DNA from: Bacteroides sp.
GTDB lineage: Bacteria; Bacteroidota; Bacteroidia; Bacteroidales; Muribaculaceae
Direction: 5' to 3'
DNA length: 37,722 bases
NCBI GenBank assembly: GCA_014803765.1
Contig: JAAVBC010000012.1
Span: 34,050 to 71,771 of the forward strand
A program made the translations under genes and the position numbers. The notes beneath the pieces were generated by a model. It saw nothing but the letters and a program-made list of their open reading frames with translations. It did not search any database and was not told where the DNA came from. Of the stretch, positions 25,313-33,779 are shown in pieces (the stretch's first letter is position 1; every line of letters begins with the position of its first letter).

Positions 25313-26326
25313 ATGGGAGACATAAAAGGTAAGAAAGAAGTTTGGATAGATGTCTTACGTGCATTCGCATGTATTTGCGTACTTCTTGTCCATTCTCCTG
25401 CCAAATACGACGGACACATACCGGGACAATATGTACTTGCTCCTTGTAATTACCTATTTATGGCATGGGGAGTCTCAGTATTCTTTATGATTTCGGGTGC
25501 ACTGCTTTTTTATAAAGGACAGGAACTTAAAACCTTCTACAAAAAGAGATTCTCACGAATATTAATTCCCATAGTGGTATGGAGTATTATTTATATATTT
25601 TTCGATGACCTTTTTTATCAATCGGACAAGTCACATCTGCACCGGATCTTAATGATTCCTTTGACTCAACAGACTACTCTCCTATGGTTCATGTACACAT
25701 TAGTGGGGATATATTTAATCGCACCGGTAATCTCAACATGGTTAAGCACTTGCAGTAAGAGAGATGTTGATATAGTATTAGGATTATGGGGTATAACACT
25801 GTTACTCCCCTACCTCAAATTATTGGATCCTGATTGTGCAAAAATTGTAGGGATGAATGGGGTTCTTCATAACTTCTATGGGTTTGTAGGATATGCGCTA
25901 TTAGGTTATTATCTGCGGAAATATGTAACCATACACATTCTGAGTTGGAAATATTTACTTTTGGTAATATTTGCGTTCGGGTTCCCCCTATTTATATTTG
26001 CCACAAAACTTCTTCCGATAGATATTCTAAATGATTCAATGTCCATATCGGCTGCTTTAATGTCGGTAGTCGCTTTTCTATTTTTCAAGGATTTGAATTA
26101 TAAGGAAGGATGGATCTTGACTGCGATTCTAAAAATTGCAGAATTCAGTTTCGGCATCTACTTGTGCCAAATGCTCTTTCTAACACCATTAAGACACTGG
26201 CTAACCCAATATCATATCCACTACGCGCTTCAAATTCCGATAACCGCGCTCATATCCGGTTCATTATCATTTCTTTTCGTATGGAGTTTATCAAAACTTC
26301 CGAAAAGTAAATGGCTTTTTGGATAA
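25313..26326 (+). CDS. Membrane O-acyltransferase (OafA/YrhL-type)
   Basis: This 337-residue polytopic protein with about ten membrane segments starts with KKEVWIDVLRAFACICVLLVHSP, which holds the conserved R-x-A and His of acyltransferase family 3. GVSVFFMISGALLFYK follows, with YKKRFSRILIPIVVWS after it. It probably O-acetylates the capsule repeat unit. It lies 2 nt after the preceding gene and 53 nt before the polymerase gene. It matches the family consensus more closely than the homologue at 21046. Confidence 0.9.
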   Translation: MGDIKGKKEVWIDVLRAFACICVLLVHSPAKYDGHIPGQYVLAPCNYLFMAWGVSVFFMISGALLFYKGQELKTFYKKRFSRILIPIVVWSIIYIFFDDLFYQSDKSHLHRILMIPLTQQTTLLWFMYTLVGIYLIAPVISTWLSTCSKRDVDIVLGLWGITLLLPYLKLLDPDCAKIVGMNGVLHNFYGFVGYALLGYYLRKYVTIHILSWKYLLLVIFAFGFPLFIFATKLLPIDILNDSMSISAALMSVVAFLFFKDLNYKEGWILTAILKIAEFSFGIYLCQMLFLTPLRHWLTQYHIHYALQIPITALISGSLSFLFVWSLSKLPKSKWLFG

Positions 26327-26379
26327 GTAATGTAGCTGATTATTCTTCTCTTACTCAATAATCATTAATAATCACAAGA

Positions 26380-27537
26380 ATGTTTGCACCGCATTTATAT
26401 AAAACGATTTATATTGCAATATGCTTGATCCTCATTATAGTTACTATGATGGGTTATGCAAGCTACCCATCCGGATTACTTACGCGTACTCCAAAGCCGA
26501 ATATTACGAAAGCTGTGATGATACTAAGCTTATTTATAGTATTTTTTGGTCTACGCCCCAATGATAATGACCCTAAGCTTTATATGGCTGACACATCGGG
26601 ATATGCGAATTACTATAATAAAATTCAGGATGGATTTATTTTAGTAGAAGACTTCAGATTAAGTGATAGTGACGGAGATTTAGATAAGCCCAAAGATTTT
26701 TTATTCTTTGATCTGATGTCATCCATGGCAGTCGCAGATTTTCCTGTAGAAGCTTTCTTTCTTGTGATAGCGGCTCTATACTTAATCCCCAAAATGCTTC
26801 TTATCCGAAAATGGTTTGGTTACAATGCGTTATTAGCATCCTTATTTGTAATAACAACTTTTGGTTTCTATAGTGGCGGCATAAATGGCATACGTAATGC
26901 AGTGGGTAGTAGCTTGTTCGCATTGTCGATGGCTTATATAGTTACAGAAAAGTTCAATTGGAAAAGTTTCTGTATCGGTATTGTGATATGCTATCTGGCT
27001 TATAATTTCCATAATTCCATTATTATATCCTTAGTGGCATTAGCCGGAGCATATTTCGTAATTAGAACAACGAATTCAGCAATAGTCGTTTGGATTTTTG
27101 CAATAGTACTCGCATTATCATTTGGCAATGCAATCGCCCTATTTGGAGCTCAATTCTTTGATGATGACCGAGCTACAAAATATATTGAAGCGGGAATGGA
27201 CAATGAAGTAATGACCGGATTTGCCTATACCGGATTTCGATGGGACTTCCTTCTATACTCCGCAATGCCCATACTGATGGGATGGTATGTAACGGTAAAG
27301 AAGGGCATAAAAGACAAGGTATATCAAATTCTTCTTAATACCTATATTCTTGCAAATTCAGTCTGGGTAATCTTTATCTATGCTGCCTATAACAACCGAT
27401 TTGCAGCAATCTCTTGGGCTTTGTATTCCTATGTCCTACTCTATCCATTGGTAAGATATAAAATCTGGGGACCGCAGCAATCATTTTTCACAGGTCTTAT
27501 TCTTCTTGGTCAATTGGCGTTTGCATATCTATTTTAG
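26380..27537 (+). CDS. EpsG-family polysaccharide polymerase (Wzy-like)
   Basis: This 385-residue protein with about eleven membrane segments resembles EpsG proteins, which act as Wzy-type polymerases or in their place. Signature parts are the FFGLRPNDNDPKLYMADTSG loop with a D-x-Y pattern, INGIRNAVGSSLFALSMAYI and AYNFHNSIIISLVALAGAYF. It would join repeat units at the periplasmic face after Wzx flipping. No other polymerase candidate is evident between upxY and the right edge, so this is the likely Wzy for the locus. Confidence 0.85.
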   Translation: MFAPHLYKTIYIAICLILIIVTMMGYASYPSGLLTRTPKPNITKAVMILSLFIVFFGLRPNDNDPKLYMADTSGYANYYNKIQDGFILVEDFRLSDSDGDLDKPKDFLFFDLMSSMAVADFPVEAFFLVIAALYLIPKMLLIRKWFGYNALLASLFVITTFGFYSGGINGIRNAVGSSLFALSMAYIVTEKFNWKSFCIGIVICYLAYNFHNSIIISLVALAGAYFVIRTTNSAIVVWIFAIVLALSFGNAIALFGAQFFDDDRATKYIEAGMDNEVMTGFAYTGFRWDFLLYSAMPILMGWYVTVKKGIKDKVYQILLNTYILANSVWVIFIYAAYNNRFAAISWALYSYVLLYPLVRYKIWGPQQSFFTGLILLGQLAFAYLF

Positions 27538-27577
27538 AAATTATCTACATTTAAGATATTAATTTACAAATATAAGA

Positions 27578-28159
27578 ATGGGCAACAATACTTCACTGAC
27601 TTTCAGATTCTTTAAAAGGCTTAATATAATTCATAATGAAGAAAAGTTCGGGAATATTTCAATTTTTGGAATTCTTGGACACACTCTCTTCACAATAAAA
27701 AAGGGTATTTGCTTTAAGTTTGCTTATTACCCTGCCATATTCCCCTCAATATGGTTTAATAAACTGAGAGCCGTAATGTGGCGGCAAATGGGAATTAAAG
27801 TCGGAAAGGGAGTCTGCATAGGTCATTCCGTTGCTGTAGATTTTGGTAATACAGATCTGATGATTATTGAAGATAATGTAATTGTTACAAATTGCTGTAT
27901 TCTTCTTTGTCACAGGCGTGACATGAAAGGATATCGGAAATATGATAAAGCTTGGAATCTTCCATATATCTATAAACCGATCATTCTGAAAAAAGGATGC
28001 CAAATAGGTATGGGAAGTATTGTAATGCCGGGAGTGACGATTGGGGAGGGTGCGATTGTAGGTGCGCGATCAGTCGTGACTAAAGATATACCGGCATGGA
28101 CAATAGCTGCAGGCTCTCCCTGCAAGGTTATCAAGGAAATAGCCGAACGCGATGCATAA
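27578..28159 (+). CDS. Left-handed beta-helix (hexapeptide) O-acyltransferase
   Basis: This 193-residue protein has repeated hexapeptide motifs (GIKVGKGVCIG, then KKGCQIGMGSIVMPGVTIGE and GAIVGARSVVTKDIP) and the usual C-terminal IAAGSPCKVIKEI of serine/maltose acetyltransferase-like enzymes. CHRRDMKG, after VTNCCILLCH, provides the likely catalytic His. It would acetylate a sugar in the cytoplasm. It overlaps the deacetylase gene by 8 nt. It is the third acyltransferase in the locus and the only soluble one. Confidence 0.9.
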   Translation: MGNNTSLTFRFFKRLNIIHNEEKFGNISIFGILGHTLFTIKKGICFKFAYYPAIFPSIWFNKLRAVMWRQMGIKVGKGVCIGHSVAVDFGNTDLMIIEDNVIVTNCCILLCHRRDMKGYRKYDKAWNLPYIYKPIILKKGCQIGMGSIVMPGVTIGEGAIVGARSVVTKDIPAWTIAAGSPCKVIKEIAERDA

Positions 28160-29138
28160 TAAGAACACACAAAAAGGATGTTTCGTAATCTCTCTTGATT
28201 TCGAGATGATGTGGGGATGCCATGAGTGGTCGACCATCGGAGAATATGGCATGTCGAATGTAGCAAATGTCAGAGAAGTCATTACCAAAATGTTGGAACT
28301 TTTCAAAAAATATAATGTTCACGCTACATTTGCCACAGTAGGTATGATAATGGCAAAGGATAAATCTGATCTGACACGCTTCATTCCCAAGCTGAAACCA
28401 AATTACCTTGATGAAAATAAGTCTCCTTATAAACCGGGATTTATTGAGGAAATTAAGAAAGAGGAAGAGTTCCTCTTCTTTGCGCCGGATATAATTGATT
28501 TACTAAAAGAAACTGACGGAATAGAGATTGGAACTCATACATTCAGCCACTATTATTGCTGGAGCCCCGGTCAATCTATAGAGGAGTTTGAGGAAGATAT
28601 AAAAGCAGCTGTAAACATTGCTACAGCTAAGGGCATCAAACTTAAAAGTGTAGTATTTCCGAAGAATGAGGTAGATGAAAAATATCTACAAATACTAAGA
28701 AGGTATGGAATTACTAACTATCGTGGAAATGCGACTTACTTCTTCAATAACCCCAAAAGTAAAGCAGAAGCGTATAGGTTCATGATAGGTAGAATTGCAG
28801 ATGCATACTTCCCTATTGTGAATAATCTTTTTGATTATGCAGAAATAACGACCGGCAACGGGGTTAATAATGTAAAAGCGAGTAGGCTATTTCGCTCATA
28901 TAGTAATATTCTACGCCTAATGGAGCCATTGCGAATCCGGAGAATTAAGAAAGAAATCAAGACGGCTGCTCGCAACGGCAAAGTCTATCACTTATGGTGG
29001 CATCCTCATAACTTCGGATCTAATATAGAAAAAAACATTCGGAATTTAGAGAGTGTTCTGAAAGCTTATTCTCTGTATGCGAACAAATATGGAATACAAT
29101 CCATGAATATGTCAGAACTCGCCGATATGAAGGATTAA
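28152..29138 (+). CDS. Polysaccharide deacetylase family protein (NodB-like)
   Basis: This 328-residue protein has the NodB-type metal site. The first motif is SLDFEMMWG (Asp16), atypical compared with TFDDG, and the HxxxH motif is HTFSH (His129, His133). The WWHPHNF near the C-terminus supplies the late His motif. There is no signal peptide, so it may act in the cytoplasm on a precursor or lipid-linked sugar. It overlaps the acyltransferase gene by 8 nt and the following FRG-like gene by 1 nt (TAATG), which ties that gene to the operon. Confidence 0.83.
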   Translation: MHNKNTQKGCFVISLDFEMMWGCHEWSTIGEYGMSNVANVREVITKMLELFKKYNVHATFATVGMIMAKDKSDLTRFIPKLKPNYLDENKSPYKPGFIEEIKKEEEFLFFAPDIIDLLKETDGIEIGTHTFSHYYCWSPGQSIEEFEEDIKAAVNIATAKGIKLKSVVFPKNEVDEKYLQILRRYGITNYRGNATYFFNNPKSKAEAYRFMIGRIADAYFPIVNNLFDYAEITTGNGVNNVKASRLFRSYSNILRLMEPLRIRRIKKEIKTAARNGKVYHLWWHPHNFGSNIEKNIRNLESVLKAYSLYANKYGIQSMNMSELADMKD

Positions 29139-30268
29139 TGGTTTACGAGCTTGAAAATATTGAGAATCTGCCGACTCTGAGAGAGGTTGTGAAGATGGTA
29201 AGTGAGGCGGTTGAGAAGATACCCGTTGTGCATCGTGGTCCTTTTACACCTGTTGTAACGGATGAAGATTTATTTCTGCTTACCAGAACAAATCTTATGT
29301 ATAGCCTTAAACCCAATATCACTACACAAGGTGCTATATTCGGTTGGCAGAATGATTATACTTACGGGCAACCTATTTTCCCTTCACTTTTTAAAAATGA
29401 CACTCCAAATTACATGGTAAATAATGTTATTAGGGAGGATGCCGAAATTATCTACGCCAGCCATCCGCTATATAAATTGTTAGGTAGCGGTATTAAAATT
29501 CCCGGGATTCATAAGCCAATCCAAATTTTAAATCCCTATGGAATTTCTCATTCCTATGGATTTCCATCCCCTTTTATTTCTCTTACTCAATCTATAGATA
29601 TTGCAGCCTATCATGCTTGCCATAACCATGATGAACTGACCGGAGAAACAATAAACCTTACGGAAGGAGCGGGGATTTTATTGGTATATCATCTGACAAT
29701 GCCATTTTCGATGACGCCCGGATTATCAACTTTAGGAAAGCAAGCATTCCTCCGACCGGGTGTAAATCGATTGTTTCTTATGGAATGTCGTCCGGGCATG
29801 AATTTTGCCGAACATCCTCAGGTTATGGGTTTTCAATTTCGACATACAGCGGAAGATACTCAATTTTTCAGTCGGCAGTTTGACCAATTGAATTCCCTAT
29901 ATCCTGACGAAACAATAGCAAGAAAGTTATCATCCCTTCGAAAGAGTGAGTCATTTTCAGACGAGGCTCTCAACAGAAATCTTGCGCATAATCCCAATGA
30001 TAATAGGAGTTTCAATATAATTCGCCTAAATTCAGAAGGACTCAATAGAGTAAAATTTAATCAGTATCGCTTTACTCGGGATGAATTGAATAGGGAATGG
30101 TTTGACAATGTCGAGGATAGATGGGAAGGTTTTTGGGAAGATGTCGTAGTTGCAAATTATCTGGGATTCAAAGAAGAACAAATGGCGTATCTTCTTGAAT
30201 TATATCAAAACAAAGAATTTGAAAGATATTTCGATGCAGATGCATGGTTCAACACATCCAAGTCTTGA
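29138..30268 (+). CDS. FRG-domain-like protein, candidate defence component
   Basis: This 376-residue soluble protein shows no polysaccharide-enzyme motif. Its first half follows the FRG domain outline: VVHRGPFTP at residues 30-38 (His-Arg-Gly for the usual Phe-Arg-Gly), GQPIFPSLFK at 77-86 for the Ps-hhR segment, and HSYGFPSPFISLTQSIDIAA from 138, matching the QHYGLPTRLLDWT...A pattern with key residues changed. The rest (LFLMECRPGMNFAEHPQVMG, then an acidic helical tail) is unfamiliar. FRG domains have no firmly established activity but are frequent near defence genes. It overlaps the deacetylase gene by 1 nt and lies 6 nt before a putAbiC-like gene, suggesting a functional pair. The FRG call is moderate. 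Confidence 0.6.
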   Translation: MVYELENIENLPTLREVVKMVSEAVEKIPVVHRGPFTPVVTDEDLFLLTRTNLMYSLKPNITTQGAIFGWQNDYTYGQPIFPSLFKNDTPNYMVNNVIREDAEIIYASHPLYKLLGSGIKIPGIHKPIQILNPYGISHSYGFPSPFISLTQSIDIAAYHACHNHDELTGETINLTEGAGILLVYHLTMPFSMTPGLSTLGKQAFLRPGVNRLFLMECRPGMNFAEHPQVMGFQFRHTAEDTQFFSRQFDQLNSLYPDETIARKLSSLRKSESFSDEALNRNLAHNPNDNRSFNIIRLNSEGLNRVKFNQYRFTRDELNREWFDNVEDRWEGFWEDVVVANYLGFKEEQMAYLLELYQNKEFERYFDADAWFNTSKS

Positions 30269-30274
30269 ATAATA

Positions 30275-31639
30275 ATGAAGAAGTGGCAGAAAACTGTACT
30301 TTTGATAAGCGGCACTCTACTTTTCGGTCTGGGATTAACAGGGCTAGCCATAATTTGGTTGACCCCCAAGCTTTATAGTCTTCATTCATGGAGTAATCGT
30401 ACAGCTGCCGTACCGAATTCGGAAGGAATTATTACTCCAACAATGGGGGATTTAGGAACTTTCGGCGATAGTGCCGGATTCTTCAATGCCGTATTCTCAG
30501 GTCTTGCTTTATGTGCTGTCATTATAACTCTTTGGCGACAGATAACAAAAGATGATAAAGATGAAGAACGCAATCTTTTAAATCAATTTCGCGACCATTG
30601 TTTTACGCTTATGACAATGTTGTCGGAAATTGTAGCTCAACTTAAAATTACAATTGATTCTAATTCTCAGATCAATATTTCATATTCTTCCATACCTGGT
30701 GAATTATATGGTACGAATCAACCTCAGGTAGAGCCATCCTCAGGTTCTCAACCTAACGCTCGTCCTAAACTTGAAGTTACCGGTAGAGCTTGTTTTAAAT
30801 TCATCTATGCTGAATACCCGGAGGGATTGAATGTAAAACAATGGATCAACAACAACGTGGGATCCTATGAGACTGCCGAAATGACTGAAGAAAATTATCA
30901 GTCATTACGCAAAGTAATGGGGGATACATTCGATCATTACTTCCGTACGCTCTATCGCATTCTTCTCTTCATTAAAGAGAGTGATATGTCCGGAGTCTCA
31001 GAGGAGAAACAGGCTAAAATGCGCGAACACTGCGCAGATATGCTTAGAGCCCAGCTGTCAACGTATGAATTAGCAATGCTCTATTATAACGCACTTTATC
31101 CTGATTTCCGAAGTACATCCAAATCTCTCTTCGAGGACTTTTGCCTTTTTGATAATCTTGATCCGAATATTCTCTGCTTGAAAAGCGAAGCGGATTATTA
31201 TATAATCTGTAAACAAGAGGGGAAGAATGGAGATAAGTATAAAAAAGAAACCCATTATGATTTCAAGGCTTTTAAGAAAATGAAATCACCCGGGTCTGCA
31301 GCAGATAGAGCAAATTCATTTATCAAATTCTGGAGCGGATGTTTAAATATATTTAGATGTTCAAATATATTTAAAGGTCTATTTAGTTCCTCAACGGGAT
31401 CTGGCTCTCAATCAAATAGATCCGTAGTAGATGATGCACTTACTCTGTCGCCGGATGAACAGAAGGTTTTGGATTTCTTAAAAAGTAAGCATAAAAAGCC
31501 ATTGACATTCGCTGAGATAGCAAGACATTGCAATATAAATAAAGGACTTGCTAAATCTTGTGTAGATAAACTGGAATCACTCAATCGGATTGAATCAAGA
31601 AACGCGAAAAATGGCAAAATCTACAAAGTTTTGCAATGA
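30275..31639 (+). CDS. putAbiC-like membrane protein with C-terminal winged helix
   Basis: This 454-residue protein has two N-terminal membrane helices (about 8-29 and 68-88). The second follows GDLGTFGDSAGFFNAVFSG, the typical start of putative phage abortive infection (putAbiC) proteins. The core carries HYFRTLYRILLFIK (221-234) and RAQLSTYELAMLYYNALYP (from 258), both hallmarks of that family. Residues 330-390 are a Ser/Gly-rich linker. Residues 392-454 look like a winged-helix module (DEQKVLDFLKSKHKKPLTFA, then EIARHCNINKGLAKSCVDKL and a beta wing NAKNGKIYKVLQ), unusual for this family. It would be an inner-membrane protein with a cytoplasmic effector or sensor part. It lies 6 nt after the FRG-like gene. 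The role in phage defence is inferred. Confidence 0.72.
   Translation: MKKWQKTVLLISGTLLFGLGLTGLAIIWLTPKLYSLHSWSNRTAAVPNSEGIITPTMGDLGTFGDSAGFFNAVFSGLALCAVIITLWRQITKDDKDEERNLLNQFRDHCFTLMTMLSEIVAQLKITIDSNSQINISYSSIPGELYGTNQPQVEPSSGSQPNARPKLEVTGRACFKFIYAEYPEGLNVKQWINNNVGSYETAEMTEENYQSLRKVMGDTFDHYFRTLYRILLFIKESDMSGVSEEKQAKMREHCADMLRAQLSTYELAMLYYNALYPDFRSTSKSLFEDFCLFDNLDPNILCLKSEADYYIICKQEGKNGDKYKKETHYDFKAFKKMKSPGSAADRANSFIKFWSGCLNIFRCSNIFKGLFSSSTGSGSQSNRSVVDDALTLSPDEQKVLDFLKSKHKKPLTFAEIARHCNINKGLAKSCVDKLESLNRIESRNAKNGKIYKVLQ
31342..31375 (+). repeat. 13-bp inverted repeat / imperfect 18-nt in-frame duplication in putAbiC-like gene
   Basis: TTTAAATATATTT and AAATATATTTAAA form a perfect 13-bp inverted repeat with an 8-nt spacer. 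The same bases read as two imperfect 18-nt direct units, coding for LNIFRC and SNIFKG, in the linker before the winged helix. Confidence 0.75.
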
Positions 31640-31692
31640 ATCTGCTATTCTGATTCAGTACAAAAACGCAACAAAATATCAAATAATAAAAT

Positions 31693-32508
31693 ATGCCACG
31701 AATATCTGTATTGATGGGCATCTACAATTGCGCCCCTACTCTTCAGGAAGCGCTAGATTCATTATATGCCCAGACTTATCAGGATTTTCAAATAATCCTC
31801 TGCGATGACGGTTCGAAAGATGATACCTATAAAATTGCTGAGGAAAATGCCAAGAAGCATGACAACATTATTCTGATTAAGAACGACCGCAATCGCGGGT
31901 TAAATTATACTCTTAATCACTGTTTGGAGTATGCCAATACTGAATTGGTTGCAAGAATGGATGGCGATGACATTTCTCTCCCTGACAGATTTCAAGTTGA
32001 AATAGACTTCTTGGACAGCCATCCAGAAATTGATATCGTAAGTACTCCTTGCATATATTTTGATGAGGGCGGAATTTTCAGGAAAGGAGTAGGTCAAGGA
32101 GATGTAAAGAAAATGCAGTTTCTCCGGCGTCCTCCAATGAGTCATGCTCCTTGTATGGGTAAGACAGACGCATTCAAAGCAGTTGGAGGTTATTCAGTGT
32201 CTCCCTGGTTACTCAGGGTCGAGGATTATCATCTTTGGTTCAAATTCTATGCAGCCGGATACAAAATGCATAGAATGAGAGATAGTAAATACATGATGAG
32301 GGATGACCGAAATGCTAAAAACAGACGGACTTGGAGAAGTCGTCTCAACGAAGTCTATGTAAAGCATATTGGCTACCGAATGATTGGAATTCCCTGGTAT
32401 TATCAAATTTATGCTATCGAACCGCTAATCCGCCAAATTATTCCGAATTTCTTATATCAATATCTGCGCCGTAGAAAGATGAAGAAATCCTTGAAGCTAA
32501 AAAAATAG
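31693..32508 (+). CDS. Glycosyltransferase family 2
   Basis: This 271-residue GT-A glycosyltransferase begins ISVLMGIYNCAPTLQEALDS, continues with LCDDGSKDDT, and has the acidic metal site ARMDGDDISLPDRF (Asp90, Asp92). MSHAPCMGKTDAFKAVGGY and EDYHLWFKF later match the acceptor side of this subgroup. It is 53 nt after the putAbiC-like gene, so the operon resumes with glycan synthesis. Donor sugar unknown. Confidence 0.92.
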   Translation: MPRISVLMGIYNCAPTLQEALDSLYAQTYQDFQIILCDDGSKDDTYKIAEENAKKHDNIILIKNDRNRGLNYTLNHCLEYANTELVARMDGDDISLPDRFQVEIDFLDSHPEIDIVSTPCIYFDEGGIFRKGVGQGDVKKMQFLRRPPMSHAPCMGKTDAFKAVGGYSVSPWLLRVEDYHLWFKFYAAGYKMHRMRDSKYMMRDDRNAKNRRTWRSRLNEVYVKHIGYRMIGIPWYYQIYAIEPLIRQIIPNFLYQYLRRRKMKKSLKLKK

Positions 32509-32516
32509 TTCTTATT

Positions 32517-33671
32517 ATGCACCGCAATCCACATATCACAAAGAATATTTGCTTTGTAGTAGCAACGCCATCGTCCGCAGAATCCTTTTTAAAGGATCAT
32601 ATTAAAGCTTTAAGTCAATCATATAACATTTATCTTGCGGCTGATTACACCAATTATCCTGATTTCCATTTGGATGGATTGAAAGGAATATATCATTTTC
32701 CTATTTCCCGCCAAATATCTATCAAACGTGATATGCAGGCAGTTAAAGCGCTTGCAGATTACTTCAGAAAAATGAAGTTTGACGCTGTTCATTCTGTCAC
32801 TCCTAAAGCAGGTCTGATTACGGCTTTGGCAGGTAAATTAGCCGGAATCAAGCATCGAACTCACATATTTACAGGTCAAGTATGGGCGACTAAAACAGGA
32901 AAAATGCGGACACTGCTCAAGTCGATTGACAAGCTGATCGTTGGACTTGATAATCATATCTTGGTTGATGGCGAGGCGCAAAGACAATTTCTTATAAAAG
33001 AGGGGGTATTATCCGAAAAAAATTCAAGAGTATTGGGTGCCGGGTCAATATGTGGTGCTAATACTGAAAGATTCACGCCCTCAGAAGATGTTCGTAAGCA
33101 GCAACGCAAAGAACTGAATATTCCCGAGGATGCTGTAGTATATTCATTTATGGGTAGACTTAATAGGGACAAAGGAATATATGAATTATTGGGGTCTTTC
33201 AACGCGGTTGCACCGGATTACCCAAATGCATATCTACTGATATTTGGCAGTGATGAAGAAAATTGTATGTCAGATCTTTCCGGATATGTAAATATAAAGC
33301 CGGGCGTAAATTTTCAATATTATGGGAAAACTTCAACTCCTGAACTTTCTCTGCAAGCGTCCGATGTGTTTTGTCTTCCTTCCTATCGCGAAGGCTTCGG
33401 CATGAGTGTGGTGGAAGCTTCTTGTCTTGGAATCCCTGTCATTTGCAGTGATGCTTACGCATTGGCAGATACAATGGTAGATAATGAGACCGGACTGAGA
33501 TGTAAAGTCAAAGATTTTGACACCCTTGAGAAAGCGATGGTCTACTTTTATAATCATCCGGAGGAACGCAAAAGAATGGGCGAAAACGGAAGAAAAAGAG
33601 TCCTTGAACTTTTCCCCGGCGAAAAGATAGTGCAGGCTTGGTATAATTTTTATAAAGAGATTTTGGAATAA
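32517..33671 (+). CDS. Glycosyltransferase family 4 (PglA/WcfI-like)
   Basis: This 384-residue GT-B enzyme has FDAVHSVTPKAGLITALAGK and RTHIFTGQVWATKTG in the acceptor domain, a pattern seen in transferases that act second after PglC-type initiators. The donor domain has VVYSFMGRLNRDKGIYELLG and SYREGFGMSVVEASCLGIPV with the E-x7-E motif. The PglC-like initiator lies two genes downstream, so I infer that this enzyme adds the second sugar of the repeat unit. It starts 8 nt after the GT2 gene. Confidence 0.9.
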   Translation: MHRNPHITKNICFVVATPSSAESFLKDHIKALSQSYNIYLAADYTNYPDFHLDGLKGIYHFPISRQISIKRDMQAVKALADYFRKMKFDAVHSVTPKAGLITALAGKLAGIKHRTHIFTGQVWATKTGKMRTLLKSIDKLIVGLDNHILVDGEAQRQFLIKEGVLSEKNSRVLGAGSICGANTERFTPSEDVRKQQRKELNIPEDAVVYSFMGRLNRDKGIYELLGSFNAVAPDYPNAYLLIFGSDEENCMSDLSGYVNIKPGVNFQYYGKTSTPELSLQASDVFCLPSYREGFGMSVVEASCLGIPVICSDAYALADTMVDNETGLRCKVKDFDTLEKAMVYFYNHPEERKRMGENGRKRVLELFPGEKIVQAWYNFYKEILE

Positions 33672-33779
33672 AGAATTACATATATATAACTTTATAATCC
33701 TAAATTTTTGGTGAAATTATAAGTTCTTGCGCATATACAACTTTTAATAAAGCTGAGATAATAAAATAATATAGTTGAG

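Noticed and set aside
31590..31808. Small ORF bridging the end of the putAbiC-like gene and the next GT2 gene
   Set aside because: It overlaps both real genes in another frame and shows no conserved features. The GT2 start at 31693 has a clear ISVLMGIYN beginning.
33672..33779. Promoter or terminator in the 108-nt A/T-rich gap before the epimerase gene
   Set aside because: TAnnTTTG-like strings are present only with mismatches (such as TAACTTTA), and no stable stem with a T-run is visible.
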